64,000 nucleotides of DNA from Gordonia amarae NBRC 15530. GTDB taxonomy: Bacteria > Actinomycetota > Actinomycetes > Mycobacteriales > Mycobacteriaceae. Below, one piece after another: positions 9,265 through 18,075 of this stretch. Location of the stretch: NCBI RefSeq assembly GCF_000241345.1, contig NZ_BAED01000043.1, forward strand, positions 1-64,000. The letters run 5' to 3'. The notes beneath the pieces are model-generated. The model saw nothing but the letters and a program-made list of their open reading frames with translations, was not told the DNA's origin and searched no databases. The first letter of the stretch is position 1; each line of letters begins with the position of its first letter. Made by a program: the position numbers and the translations under genes.

Positions 9265-9344
9265 CGTCCCGACACTATCGTGGCACGCCCCGCTCGGGCG
9301 GCGGCCATACCCGGCCGGCATTCACCCGAACGACGACCGTGCCC

Positions 9345-10595
9345 TCACCGCCGTTTGATGATGCCCGCGAGGCCGAGGATCGCCATGACGATGCCGAAAC
9401 CGAGGGTGAGCCACAGTCCGTACCCGACCTTGTGCTCGGTGAACGCCGACGACGCGTCGTTGATCTCGCCGATATCGGCGAATGCGATCAGGGCGAGGGC
9501 CAGACCACCGAGCAGGGCCAGGATCCCGGACACCGGATGCATCGCCGACACCTTGCGGATAGCGACGCTCACCAGTGCGAACACGGCCACGACGATCGCG
9601 ATGATCAGGGTGAGCACGCCGTCCTTGAGTTCCTCGTTGTCGGGTGTGATGTCCTGGATGTCCAGGCTGCTGTCGACCGAGACCTTGCCCATGCCCGAGA
9701 CCGTCACCTTGATGCCTTCGGCCTCGGACACACCCCACGGCAGGAACGCGGCGGCCGCGACGATCAGCGCCGCCAGCAGCGTGAGCGCGGCGATCAGCGA
9801 CACTGCACCCGACATCCGGGTGCCGCCGGGTGCGCCGGGGCCCTGCGGCGAGCCGAACCCAGCGGTGCCCATTGCCGGGCGGGCGTCGGGCGCGTACGCG
9901 GTCTGCTGAGGCGGATAGGCGGCGCCGGGCTGATCCCCGTACGCCGTCTGGGCGTACCCGGACGGGTGGGGCTGGGCGACCGGGGGTGCGGACGGCTGAC
10001 CGTATCCCGCTGCCCCCGAAGCCGGCTGACCGTACGGAGACTGGCCCGAGGACGGTTGACCGTACGGGGACTGACCATAGGGGGCCTGGCCGTAGGGCGA
10101 CTGCCCCGACGGGGATTGGCCGTACGGAGACTGGCCGTATGCGGGTTGTCCGGATGGGGGTTGCCCGGTGGGTGGCTGCCCCGGCTGAGGCCGGCCGTAC
10201 TGCGACGATGTCGGGCCGATCTGCGTGTGCCCGTACGACGGATCCGCCGGGGACCCTCCCGGTGGAGACCCGGCCGGCCCGATCTGCGTCTGGTCGTACG
10301 GCGACGGACCGGGTTGGGCCGCACCCGGGTGGGGCGGGCCGTAGGGCGACGGCCCGGGCTGGGACGGACCGGGTTGTGGGTGGCCGTACGGCGACTGACC
10401 CTGGCCGAACGGCGACGGGCTCATCTGAGTCGGGCCGTATGGTGTGTGGCCCTGCGGCGACGGTGGCTGCCCGCCACCCGAGTGCCGGCCATCGGATGCC
10501 GACGGCCCCGACCCCTGGTCAGGACGCTCAGGTGCGGGTGGATTGTCCTGCCCCTGCCCGGACGGTGGCCGGTGGTACGGGTCCGGATGGTTCAT
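9345..10595 (-). CDS. Membrane protein with long Pro/Gln/Gly/Tyr-rich N-terminal region
   Basis: Of 416 residues, about the first 260 are low complexity, with many SPYGQ/PYGQ-like short repeats. They are followed by four hydrophobic segments: one after [18 protein letters not shown], two in the middle, and one near [19 protein letters not shown]. The loop between the first two helices (about 70 residues, with [20 protein letters not shown]) is probably extracytoplasmic. The architecture resembles many actinobacterial envelope proteins with disordered cytoplasmic arms, but I cannot name it. The start ATG 10595 ([14 protein letters not shown]) is the first Met of the Pro-rich region; the longer upstream frame looks non-coding. 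Confidence 0.75.
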   Translation of the reverse strand: MNHPDPYHRPPSGQGQDNPPAPERPDQGSGPSASDGRHSGGGQPPSPQGHTPYGPTQMSPSPFGQGQSPYGHPQPGPSQPGPSPYGPPHPGAAQPGPSPYDQTQIGPAGSPPGGSPADPSYGHTQIGPTSSQYGRPQPGQPPTGQPPSGQPAYGQSPYGQSPSGQSPYGQAPYGQSPYGQPSSGQSPYGQPASGAAGYGQPSAPPVAQPHPSGYAQTAYGDQPGAAYPPQQTAYAPDARPAMGTAGFGSPQGPGAPGGTRMSGAVSLIAALTLLAALIVAAAAFLPWGVSEAEGIKVTVSGMGKVSVDSSLDIQDITPDNEELKDGVLTLIIAIVVAVFALVSVAIRKVSAMHPVSGILALLGGLALALIAFADIGEINDASSAFTEHKVGYGLWLTLGFGIVMAILGLAGIIKRR

Positions 10596-10732
10596 GTCCA
10601 ACGTCCTGTTCCGGCTGTCTGTCAGCCAAGATGCCGATTGGCCTGACGATAGACGAGAACCGGTCGGTACGCCCCCGTTGTGCCCGCATCGATTCGGTAG
10701 TCCTGCGGGCCGTTTTCCTCGGGGGTGCTGAC

Positions 10733-11173
10733 CTAGTGGGCGAGTTTGCGGCAGAGGGTCTCCAGGAGCCGCAGCTCCTCGGCGGACAGCCGGGATCCGA
10801 TGAGCCTGGCGACGTCGACGGCGTGTCTGCCGCCGACGCGGCGCTGCGTCGCCCGGCCGTCGTCGGTGAGCGAGACCAGCACGCCGCGCCCGTCCGCCGG
10901 ATCGGGTTCGCGGTGGATCATGCCGCGCTCGGCGAGCCTGTCGAGGAGCCGGGACAGCGCGGGCTGGCTCAGCAGCACCTGCTTGTTGAGTTCGCGGGCG
11001 CGGATCGGTCCGTCCCGCTTCGACAGCGTGTACAGCACGTCGTACTCGCGCATCGATACCTCCGACCATCTGTCAGCGGCCGAAACCCCTTTCAGCACAG
11101 CGGCATGTGCGGTCAGCAGCGACTCCCAGGCGTCGTTGGCGAGTCTGCTCGTCGACCTCGGGTCCGGGGCCAT
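10733..11173 (-). CDS. MarR-family transcriptional regulator
   Basis: The 146-residue protein has the winged-helix MarR layout: a dimerisation helix at the N-terminus, a recognition region around [20 protein letters not shown], and the wing [17 protein letters not shown]. MarR proteins are dimeric repressors released by small aromatic or lipophilic ligands. Its ATG overlaps the stop codon of the luciferase-like monooxygenase by one base (TGATG), so it is co-translated with that enzyme and is its most likely regulator. A 137-bp gap follows before the next leftward gene. Confidence 0.9.
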   Translation of the reverse strand: MAPDPRSTSRLANDAWESLLTAHAAVLKGVSAADRWSEVSMREYDVLYTLSKRDGPIRARELNKQVLLSQPALSRLLDRLAERGMIHREPDPADGRGVLVSLTDDGRATQRRVGGRHAVDVARLIGSRLSAEELRLLETLCRKLAH

Positions 11174-12327
11174 CAGGCGTCCAGATAGGGTGAGCCGCCG
11201 GTGACGTTGTCGCCGCGGTTGGCGGCCGGGCGGGCCTGGCGGACCGGACCGTCGCCGTAGCGGGCACGCACCAGCGACTCGTGCGTCGGGGCGTCGGCCG
11301 AGGCCGGGTCGCGACGGGCGTCGAGCTCCTTGCGCAACACCGGAATCACTTCCCCACCAAGCAGTTCCAACTGGTTCAGGACAGTCTGCAAGGGCAGTCC
11401 GGCGTGGTCGATGAGGAACAGCTGACGCTGGTAGTCGCCGAACGCATCATGGAAGGTGAGGGTCTTGTCGATGACCTCCTGCGGACTGCCCACCGACAGC
11501 GGCGTCGACGACGCGAATTCCTCCAGCGACGGCCCGTGCCCGTACACCGGCGCTTCGTTGAAATAGGGCCGGAACTCGCGGTAGGCGTCCTGGGAGCGCT
11601 TGGCGATATAGGCCTGACCACCGAGTCCGACGACGGCCTGCTTGGCGGTGCCGTGTCCGTGGTGCTCGAACCGTTCCCGGTAGAACTCGATGAGCTGCCG
11701 GGAATGCTCTGTGGGCCAGAAGATGTGGTTGGCGAAGTAGCCGTTGCCGTAGAACGCGGCCTGCTCGGCGATCTGCGGGGTGCGGATCGAACCGTGCCAC
11801 ACGAACGGCGGTACACCGTCGAGCGGACGCGGTACCGACGTGAAACCGTTGAGCGGGGTACGGAATTCGCCCTCCCAATCGACGACGTCCTCCCGCCAGA
11901 GCCGGTGCAGCAGGTCGTAGTTCTGCAGCGCGAGAGGCAATCCCTGGCGGATGTCCTGCCCGAACCACGGATACACCGGCGCGGTGTTCCCGCGGCCGAT
12001 CATCAGATCCATCCGGCCTTTCGAGATGTGTTGGAGCATCGCGTATTCCTCGGCGACACGGACCGGGTCGTTGGTGGTGATCAGGGTCGTCGACGTGGTC
12101 ACCACGAGGTCCTTGGTGGTGGCGGCGATGGCGGCGAGCAGGGTGGTCGGTGAGGAGGAGAAGAACGGCGGGTTGTGGTGTTCACCGATCGCGAAGACGT
12201 CCAGACCGACCTCCTCGGTCTTGCGGGCGATCTGCCCGATCGCGTCGATGCGCTCGGCCTCGCTCGGCGTCTCGCCGCTGACCGGGTCGCGGGTGATGTC
12301 GCTGACCGAGAAGACTCCGAACTGCAT
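11173..12327 (-). CDS. Luciferase-like (LLM class) flavin-dependent monooxygenase
   Basis: The 384-residue protein has the bacterial-luciferase TIM-barrel hallmarks: an N-terminal strand MQFGVFSVSD, DVFAIGEHHNPPF, and the family segment GRMDLMIGRGNTAPVYPWFG. These enzymes use FMNH2 from a partner reductase to oxygenate an organic substrate, which cannot be named here. ATG 12327 is supported by the Shine-Dalgarno AGGGAG eight bases upstream; a longer in-frame extension lacks one and runs toward the terminator hairpin. The stop is fused to the MarR start, so the pair form an inducible two-gene unit. Confidence 0.88.
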   Translation of the reverse strand: MQFGVFSVSDITRDPVSGETPSEAERIDAIGQIARKTEEVGLDVFAIGEHHNPPFFSSSPTTLLAAIAATTKDLVVTTSTTLITTNDPVRVAEEYAMLQHISKGRMDLMIGRGNTAPVYPWFGQDIRQGLPLALQNYDLLHRLWREDVVDWEGEFRTPLNGFTSVPRPLDGVPPFVWHGSIRTPQIAEQAAFYGNGYFANHIFWPTEHSRQLIEFYRERFEHHGHGTAKQAVVGLGGQAYIAKRSQDAYREFRPYFNEAPVYGHGPSLEEFASSTPLSVGSPQEVIDKTLTFHDAFGDYQRQLFLIDHAGLPLQTVLNQLELLGGEVIPVLRKELDARRDPASADAPTHESLVRARYGDGPVRQARPAANRGDNVTGGSPYLDA

Positions 12328-12418
12328 GATGACTCCCTGGGTTCCAGTGCGTTGGTTTCGATGCGTTTGCATACATCTCCAACGCTGCGGGGCGCGGAGT
12401 ATTCCCGGCACCTGCCCG

Positions 12419-12481
12419 AAACCCCACCGATACGGGTCGGCATCGACATAGTTGCGATGCCGACCCGTATCGGTGGGGTTT
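12419..12481 (-). terminator. 27-bp perfect inverted repeat, probable terminator of the pirin operon
   Basis: The arms 12419-12445 and 12455-12481 are perfectly complementary, with a 9-nt loop; three further G-C pairs lie beyond a one-base bulge. It sits 15 bp past the pirin stop codon. There is no U-tract, as often in high-GC actinobacteria. It is longer than most terminators, so another role (repeat element, protein site) is possible. Confidence 0.6.
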
Positions 12482-12495
12482 GGGACGATCTTCGG

Positions 12496-13539
12496 TCAGG
12501 GCCGGGCGTGTGGGGGCGGGTTTCGTCGGGGGCGCAGGGGTGTCGCCGGCAGTTCGGGTGCCGGTAGCCACGACATGCCCTGGGCGTTGCGGTTCGGCCC
12601 GCCGAGGCCGACGTAGTCCTCGACCCGCCCGAACCGGTCTCCTCCGGCCTGCCACTCGTCCCGGAACTGCCGGATTTCGTCGGTCGAGCGGCCGAGGAAG
12701 TTCCAGAACATCACCAGTTCCTCGGTGAACGGGGTGCCGCCGAGCAGTACCAGCCGGGCAGCGTCGTCGCCGGTGTTGGCGAGGTGCAGTGCCGTGGCGC
12801 CGATACCGGTGTAGCCGATGGTGTCCTTGGGTACGTGCACACCTTCGAGCAGAACCGCGTCGCCGGTGTCGACGAGCAACCCGTGCTCGAAGTCGGGGTC
12901 GACGTCGAGGGTGACCGAGGTGTGCGGGTCGAGCCGCACTTCGGCGCCGAGCAGCGGGGTGTGCGTGGTCACCGGAGACGTGCTACCCAGCAGCGATCCG
13001 ATGAACACCAGCGCCGACCCACCGTCGAAACGGGTGAGCGGCGGTTTGTGGTTCTCGAAAGCCCGTGGACTGTTCCGTGATTCGGATGGCAGCGCGATCC
13101 ACAGTTGCACGCCGTGCAGGACGGTGGTGCCGGCCGTGGATGTCTCCGAATGGCAGATCCCGGCACCGGATGTCATCAGGTTGATCTCGCCGGGCAGCAC
13201 ATCAGCCGCCACTCCACCCGAATCGCGGTGCGCGATGGTGCCTTCGAACAGCCAACTGGCCGTTTGCAGTCCGGTGTGCGGATGTGGAGCCACATCCATT
13301 CCGCCGGACGCGGTGACGTCGTCGGGACCGTAGTGGTCGGCGAAACACCACGCTCCGATGGTGGATCGTTGACGCTGCGGCAGGGTACGCCGCACATTCA
13401 TCGCGCGCGGGCCGCCGAGCGGAACGTCGCGGGCGGTGATGATCTCGACGGGAACCCCTCCGTCACAGACCGATTCGGGTCCGGGTGCGCCGCCGTCGGC
13501 GCAGACGAACGCGGCCGGGTCCATCTCCGTATTGCTCAT
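12496..13539 (-). CDS. Pirin family protein (bicupin)
   Basis: The 347-residue bicupin contains the pirin core with metal-ligand region HPHTGLQTASWLFEG and the later GICHSETS segment, where pirin His/Glu ligands lie. Pirins bind iron; some are quercetin dioxygenases and others redox-sensing cofactors. It is the last gene of a leftward trio after an AhpD-like protein and a GNAT protein, with 30 bp to the GNAT stop. That context suggests an oxidative or electrophile-stress unit (inference). The strong hairpin at 12419-12481 follows its stop. Confidence 0.9.
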   Translation of the reverse strand: MSNTEMDPAAFVCADGGAPGPESVCDGGVPVEIITARDVPLGGPRAMNVRRTLPQRQRSTIGAWCFADHYGPDDVTASGGMDVAPHPHTGLQTASWLFEGTIAHRDSGGVAADVLPGEINLMTSGAGICHSETSTAGTTVLHGVQLWIALPSESRNSPRAFENHKPPLTRFDGGSALVFIGSLLGSTSPVTTHTPLLGAEVRLDPHTSVTLDVDPDFEHGLLVDTGDAVLLEGVHVPKDTIGYTGIGATALHLANTGDDAARLVLLGGTPFTEELVMFWNFLGRSTDEIRQFRDEWQAGGDRFGRVEDYVGLGGPNRNAQGMSWLPAPELPATPLRPRRNPPPHARP

Positions 13540-13569
13540 GGGCTGTATCCTGCTGGGCTGGTGCCGGAT

Positions 13570-13890
13570 TCAGCGCACGAGCGCGAGATGCTCGGGTGTC
13601 GCGTTCGTCGTCGACGACTGGTAATCAGGGTGCTTCTGCACCCATCCTTTGACGTAAGGACACACCGGCACAATCGTTTTCCCGGCTGCGATGGACTCGT
13701 CGAGGGCCTGTTTCACCAGCTTCGACGCGAGTCCCTGTCCGCCGAACTCGTCGCCGATCTCGGTGTGGTAGAAAATGCGCTCGGCGGCGCCGGGAACGTC
13801 GCGGTAGGCCGTCAGACCGGCCCTCGTGCCGTCGACGTCGATGGTGAACGCGCCCTCGTCCGGGGTGTCGGTGACAGTTACTTCACTCAT
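13570..13890 (-). CDS. Small GNAT-type N-acetyltransferase (YjdJ/NATD1-like)
   Basis: At 106 residues this is the short single-domain GNAT type. The acetyl-CoA region is recognisable as EFGGQGLASKLVKQALDES, followed by PVCPYVKGWVQKHPDY, a hallmark of this subfamily. The acceptor substrate is unknown. A good ribosome site (GGAGAGGA) precedes the ATG at 13890. It lies 15 bp after the AhpD-like gene and 30 bp before pirin, so it is clearly the middle gene of an operon. Confidence 0.88.
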   Translation of the reverse strand: MSEVTVTDTPDEGAFTIDVDGTRAGLTAYRDVPGAAERIFYHTEIGDEFGGQGLASKLVKQALDESIAAGKTIVPVCPYVKGWVQKHPDYQSSTTNATPEHLALVR

Positions 13891-13905
13891 GGTGTGGTCC
13901 TCTCC

Positions 13906-14406
13906 TCATCCTTTGTTCTTCGGTGTGCTGCGTCGTTTCACGGGATGCTCGGACATGATCGAGACCCGGTTGAAGGCGTTCATCAGGATCGCCGACCATT
14001 CGACGGCGGCCAGCTGGTCGACGGTGAGGTGCCGCCGGCCTGCCCGGATCGCACGACGGCGCCTGCGCGGACTCGGCAGCGACGTGATCGTCAGGCCCAG
14101 ATCCAGAATGGCGCGCTGCCGGTCGGTGAACAGCGCCGACTCTCCCCACACCGGCAGGGCGTCGAGAAGCTGCTGGTCGGCGCCCGCCTTCCGCGCCCGG
14201 CGGGTGTGCAGGTCGGTGCAGTAGGCGCAGCCGTTGCGCTGGGAAATGGCCACATTGAGCAGTTCGATGTCGACGCGGTCGAGTCCGGCGGCCTCGCAGG
14301 CATCGCTCACCTGCCCGGCGACATCGCCGAGGGCGGCGAACACGTCCGGGTTCGTCTTGTCCAGGAAGGGTGGCCGATCGGCCTGCGGCCGCGTTGGTGT
14401 GGTCAT
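13906..14406 (-). CDS. Carboxymuconolactone decarboxylase/AhpD-like alkylhydroperoxidase domain protein
   Basis: The 166-residue all-helical protein has the AhpD-type redox motif C60-A-Y-C63 with His67 (NGCAYCTDLHTRRARKAG). This is the arrangement of AhpD-like peroxidase cores rather than of true CMD enzymes. It probably reduces peroxides or acts as a thiol relay. It is the first gene of the operon with GNAT and pirin and is divergent from the old yellow enzyme across a 108-bp intergenic region. A C-terminal Arg/Lys-rich tail (SEHPVKRRSTPKNKG) extends past the domain. Confidence 0.88.
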   Translation of the reverse strand: MTTPTRPQADRPPFLDKTNPDVFAALGDVAGQVSDACEAAGLDRVDIELLNVAISQRNGCAYCTDLHTRRARKAGADQQLLDALPVWGESALFTDRQRAILDLGLTITSLPSPRRRRRAIRAGRRHLTVDQLAAVEWSAILMNAFNRVSIMSEHPVKRRSTPKNKG

Positions 14407-14498
14407 CTGTACCTCCTGGCCACCGTAACCTCACCCGGACACGAACTGTTCCCGTTCGGAGCTTCCCGAAGCCGGTGATGGTGCCGGATCGCCCCAAT

Positions 14499-14516
14499 AT
14501 GAGAACGTGTTCTCAT
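14499..14516. promoter_or_regulatory. TetR-type operator-like palindrome overlapping the OYE start codon
   Basis: ATGAGAAC-GT-GTTCTCAT is an 18-bp inverted repeat ending in the ATG of the flavin oxidoreductase. The core AGAACGTGTTCT matches the inner part of the KstR consensus TnnAACnnGTTnnA, except for the outer T/A. Overlap with the start codon implies that a bound repressor would block a leaderless or very short-leader transcript. The identity of the regulator is an inference. Confidence 0.55.
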
Positions 14517-15747
14517 GCACAGCCCTGCAGCCCCCGCCGACCCGTTCGCCTCGGCGACCCTCGGCCCCCTGACCCTGCGCAACCGGCTGATCAAGTGCGC
14601 CACCTTCGAGGGCATGACCCCCGACGCGCTGGTCACCGACGAGCTCATCGACTTCCACCGCACCCACGCCGCCGGCGGCGTCGCGATCAGCACCGTCGCG
14701 TACTGTGCGATCTCCCCGGAAGGCCGCACCGACCGGCACCAGATCTGGATGCGTCCCGAGGCGGTGCCGGGTCTGCGCCGGCTGACCGACGCCATCCACG
14801 CCGAAGGCGCGCTGGCCGCCGCACAACTCGGCCACGCCGGCGCCGTCGCCAACTCGGTGTCGAATCGGGCAAAAGCACTGGGGCCGAGCCGGATTCCAGC
14901 GCCCATGGGAATGTCGTTGACCCACAAAGTGGGTATCGACGAAATACCTTTGCTACGAGCGAAATGCGCCGACGCAGCCAAGATCGCCGTCGACTCCGGT
15001 TTCGATGCCCTCGAAATACACTGCGGCCACAACTATCTAATCAGTTCGTTCCTGTCCCCGCTGCTCAACCGCCGCCGCGACGCCTACGGTGGCTCGCTGG
15101 TCAATCGGGCACGGCTGGCGCGCGAGGTCCTGGAGACGGTGCGCGAGGCCGTCGGGCCCGACGTCGCGGTCTGGGCCAAACTCAATATGTTCGACGGCGT
15201 CGGCACCCCCGGCCCCGGCCGTTCGTCCACGCTGGGCGGCTTCAATATCGACGAGGCGTGCCAGGTGGCGCGGTGGATGGAATCCGACGGCTTCATCGAC
15301 GCCATCGAACCGACCGCCGGGTCGTCGCTGCTGAACCCGATGTACCTGTTCCACGGCCAGGCGCCGAGAAAGGCGTTCGCGCAAGCCTTTCACGGGGTGA
15401 TGAAGCTGGGTCTGCAAGCCGGTGGTCCGCTGTTCCTCAAGCAGTACCAGTACACCGACGCCTACCTGCTGCCACTGGCCCGCGAGCTGCGCAAGGCCGT
15501 CGACCTGCCGCTCATCCTGCTCGGCGGTATCACCGGTGTCGACTCGATGACACTGGCTCTCGCCGAAGGGTTCCAGTTCATGGCGATGGGACGCGCCCTG
15601 CTCCGCGAACCCGACCTGCCGCTCATCCTGCAGAACGACCCCACCGCCCACTCGCAGTGCACCCACTGCAACCTGTGCATGCCCACCATCTACTCCACCA
15701 CCCGCTGTCCGATACGCACCGGCGAGGTCACCGGATCGGGGTGGTGA
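14515..15747 (+). CDS. NADH:flavin oxidoreductase / old yellow enzyme family
   Basis: The 410-residue protein has the OYE TIM-barrel pattern: an N-terminal LGPLTLRNRLIKCATFEG, the catalytic-loop region LEIHCGHNYLISSFLSPLLNRRRDAYGGSL split over residues 165-195, and a late FMN-phosphate-binding region (LGGITG; FMAMGRALL). The C-terminal CTHCNLCMP is a Cys cluster like that of the iron-sulphur subgroup, but no C-terminal pyridine-nucleotide domain follows. The substrate is not identifiable. The operator-like palindrome at its start suggests tight repression, possibly of steroid or lipid type given the KstR-like core. Confidence 0.87.
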   Translation: MHSPAAPADPFASATLGPLTLRNRLIKCATFEGMTPDALVTDELIDFHRTHAAGGVAISTVAYCAISPEGRTDRHQIWMRPEAVPGLRRLTDAIHAEGALAAAQLGHAGAVANSVSNRAKALGPSRIPAPMGMSLTHKVGIDEIPLLRAKCADAAKIAVDSGFDALEIHCGHNYLISSFLSPLLNRRRDAYGGSLVNRARLAREVLETVREAVGPDVAVWAKLNMFDGVGTPGPGRSSTLGGFNIDEACQVARWMESDGFIDAIEPTAGSSLLNPMYLFHGQAPRKAFAQAFHGVMKLGLQAGGPLFLKQYQYTDAYLLPLARELRKAVDLPLILLGGITGVDSMTLALAEGFQFMAMGRALLREPDLPLILQNDPTAHSQCTHCNLCMPTIYSTTRCPIRTGEVTGSGW

Positions 15748-15832
15748 CGTGTGGTCTCCTCGTGGAAAGATCTCGGGGGCCATCGGTGTGTGATGCTGGG
15801 CCTGATCCTCGCCGCTTACGGATGGAGGTTTG

Positions 15833-16480
15833 GTGGAGCAGCCGGGGTATGACGCGATGGCCGACATCTATGCCGGGACATTCTCCGAGGCGTTTGGCAC
15901 TCCTCTCGAACAGCGGGTTGTCGATGTGTTCGTCGATCTGCTCCGGGACGGCGATGATCGGCCGATGGTGTGCGATATCGGTTGCGGAACAGGTCATATC
16001 GCCGGATATCTTTCGGTCAGCGGGATCGGTGTCGTCGGGATCGACCCCAGCCCGGCGATGCTTGCGCACGCACGGCGCGGCTATCCCGGCCTCTCATTTG
16101 TCGACGCTGATGCATGGGCGTCGGAGGTCGCGTTGGAGGACTGTTCCGGGGTCATTGCCCGGTTCAGTCTCATTCATGTTGAACCCCAACAGGTTCGGCA
16201 GATTCTGGCCTCGTGGTTTCGGCGACTGACTGAAGGAAGCCTCGTCCTGATCGCCTGCCAGGGCTCCGACAACCCTGGTGTTCACGAGTTCGATCACGCC
16301 GTGGCCCGCGCCTGGCGCTGGCATCCCGACACCCTCGCCGACGCACTCACCTCCGCCGGCTTCACCGAGGTTTTCCGGACGGTCAGTCGTCCGGGCGAAG
16401 GTTTCCACCGGTTTCCCGAAGTGCATATTGTTGCGAAAAGGTCAGTGGCTCAGGGCAATGGAGATGACGTTCGGTCGTAG
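15833..16480 (+). CDS. Class I SAM-dependent methyltransferase
   Basis: The 215-residue protein shows motif I CDIGCGTGHIAGYLS, then acidic-loop residues VVGIDPSPAMLAHAR, and a typical methyltransferase-11-like C-half. Substrate unknown. GTG 15833 (VEQPGYDAMADIYAG) is chosen because GGAGG at 15824-15828 lies just upstream; a TTG one codon earlier is possible. It lies 85 bp after the OYE gene on the same strand. Its 3' end overlaps the end of the convergent unknown gene by 31 bp, which is unusually long. Confidence 0.85.
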   Translation: MEQPGYDAMADIYAGTFSEAFGTPLEQRVVDVFVDLLRDGDDRPMVCDIGCGTGHIAGYLSVSGIGVVGIDPSPAMLAHARRGYPGLSFVDADAWASEVALEDCSGVIARFSLIHVEPQQVRQILASWFRRLTEGSLVLIACQGSDNPGVHEFDHAVARAWRWHPDTLADALTSAGFTEVFRTVSRPGEGFHRFPEVHIVAKRSVAQGNGDDVRS

Positions 16481-17646
16481 ACCATGACATAGCGGGTGGC
16501 GTACAGACCATCGTGGACCATGTTCTGGACGCGGGTCAGGGTATCGCCGTCGAGGTGGAGTTCCTCGACGATCTCCGGATCCAAGTCGTAGCGTGCCTCG
16601 TTCCGGGCGCCACCACGCTCGAGTTCATGCGCGAACACATACGTGCGGCCGTCGACGATGTCGAGGTAGCCATGGAACGGACTGCCGATGTGGCCGTCGG
16701 CGACGTCGAGGATCTCGATACCGGTGTCGGGGGTGAGGAGCTCGAAGAAGGTGGCGTCGGGGCGGATCGTCAGAATCACCTCTCCCGGAACCGATACCGG
16801 CGCAGCATCCGATGATGGCCGCAACCGGCCGTCGACATTCCGGCCGTCGAGCCAGTCGTCACCGCCGTCTCCCGATTCGAGTTCGATCTCGGAATACTGC
16901 CAGGTGCGCATCCGCCAGCTGCCGACGAATTCGTCGCCACACGTGCCGGTTTCGTGTTCGATGGGATAGATCCCGGCGACCTCAAGTTCCGAGACCTCCA
17001 CCCACTGCGGCTCATCGCCGGGAGTCGCCTCGGCGACCACCCGCAGACCACCGCGCGGGTCGGGCACTTCGTCGACGACAATGAGTCGCTCCGGTGATCC
17101 ATGACGTCGCGCGATTCTGCCTGCGAGGCCCTGGTGTTCGATGTCCAACTGCAACCAATCATCGCGTTCGGCCGGCTGCACATCGTCACCGAACAGCGTG
17201 CCGAGAACGAACTCCGGGTCGTCGTCGACGAGCGACCACCAGTTCCACTTGTGCCCCGCCGGGCCGGTGAACGCAAAGTGCCGGACCGTCCGCGTCGCGC
17301 GATCGGCGGCGAGGACCAGGTTCACCGGATACGCATCGGCCGCCAGTCCCCGGGTGAACTCCTCGCCATAGTTTTCGAGTTTCTCCGGAAGGTCATGACC
17401 ACCACTGCGCCAACGATTCTCGACGAAGTACCGCTGACGCCACGACGTGGTTCCGATCGACGGCCGGTAGGTGATCAGTACCGCACGTTCCCAACCCGCC
17501 GTTTCCGCCACCGCCTCCTCGAACCGTTCCCGCTCCTGCGCGACCCGCCGCTCCGACGACAAGGGATGCGGAACGAACTCCGGCGTCGCGAACACGGCGT
17601 CAACGATCTCCTGGGACAGTGGCTCGGTGGCGAACTCGTCAATCAC
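16450..17646 (-). CDS. Uncharacterised protein, about 398 aa
   Basis: I do not recognise a family. The protein is acidic and soluble-looking, rich in Trp (KWNWWSLVDDDPEF, GDDWLDG), with no signal peptide or membrane segment. The second half includes an antiparallel-strand-rich segment (PGEVILTIRPDATFFELL; HGYLDIVDGRTYVFAHEL), perhaps a lipocalin-like or immunity-type fold (speculative). GTG 17646 (VIDEFATEPLSQEIV) has the Shine-Dalgarno AGGGTGG just upstream; an ATG at 17694 would add 16 residues but would start only 5 bp from the opposing SDR fragment. The 3' end overlaps the methyltransferase. Confidence 0.65.
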   Translation of the reverse strand: MIDEFATEPLSQEIVDAVFATPEFVPHPLSSERRVAQERERFEEAVAETAGWERAVLITYRPSIGTTSWRQRYFVENRWRSGGHDLPEKLENYGEEFTRGLAADAYPVNLVLAADRATRTVRHFAFTGPAGHKWNWWSLVDDDPEFVLGTLFGDDVQPAERDDWLQLDIEHQGLAGRIARRHGSPERLIVVDEVPDPRGGLRVVAEATPGDEPQWVEVSELEVAGIYPIEHETGTCGDEFVGSWRMRTWQYSEIELESGDGGDDWLDGRNVDGRLRPSSDAAPVSVPGEVILTIRPDATFFELLTPDTGIEILDVADGHIGSPFHGYLDIVDGRTYVFAHELERGGARNEARYDLDPEIVEELHLDGDTLTRVQNMVHDGLYATRYVMVYDRTSSPLP

Positions 17647-17678
17647 GTACGCCACCCTAACGGAATCACTGTCCGTGA

Positions 17679-18075
<397 letters not shown>

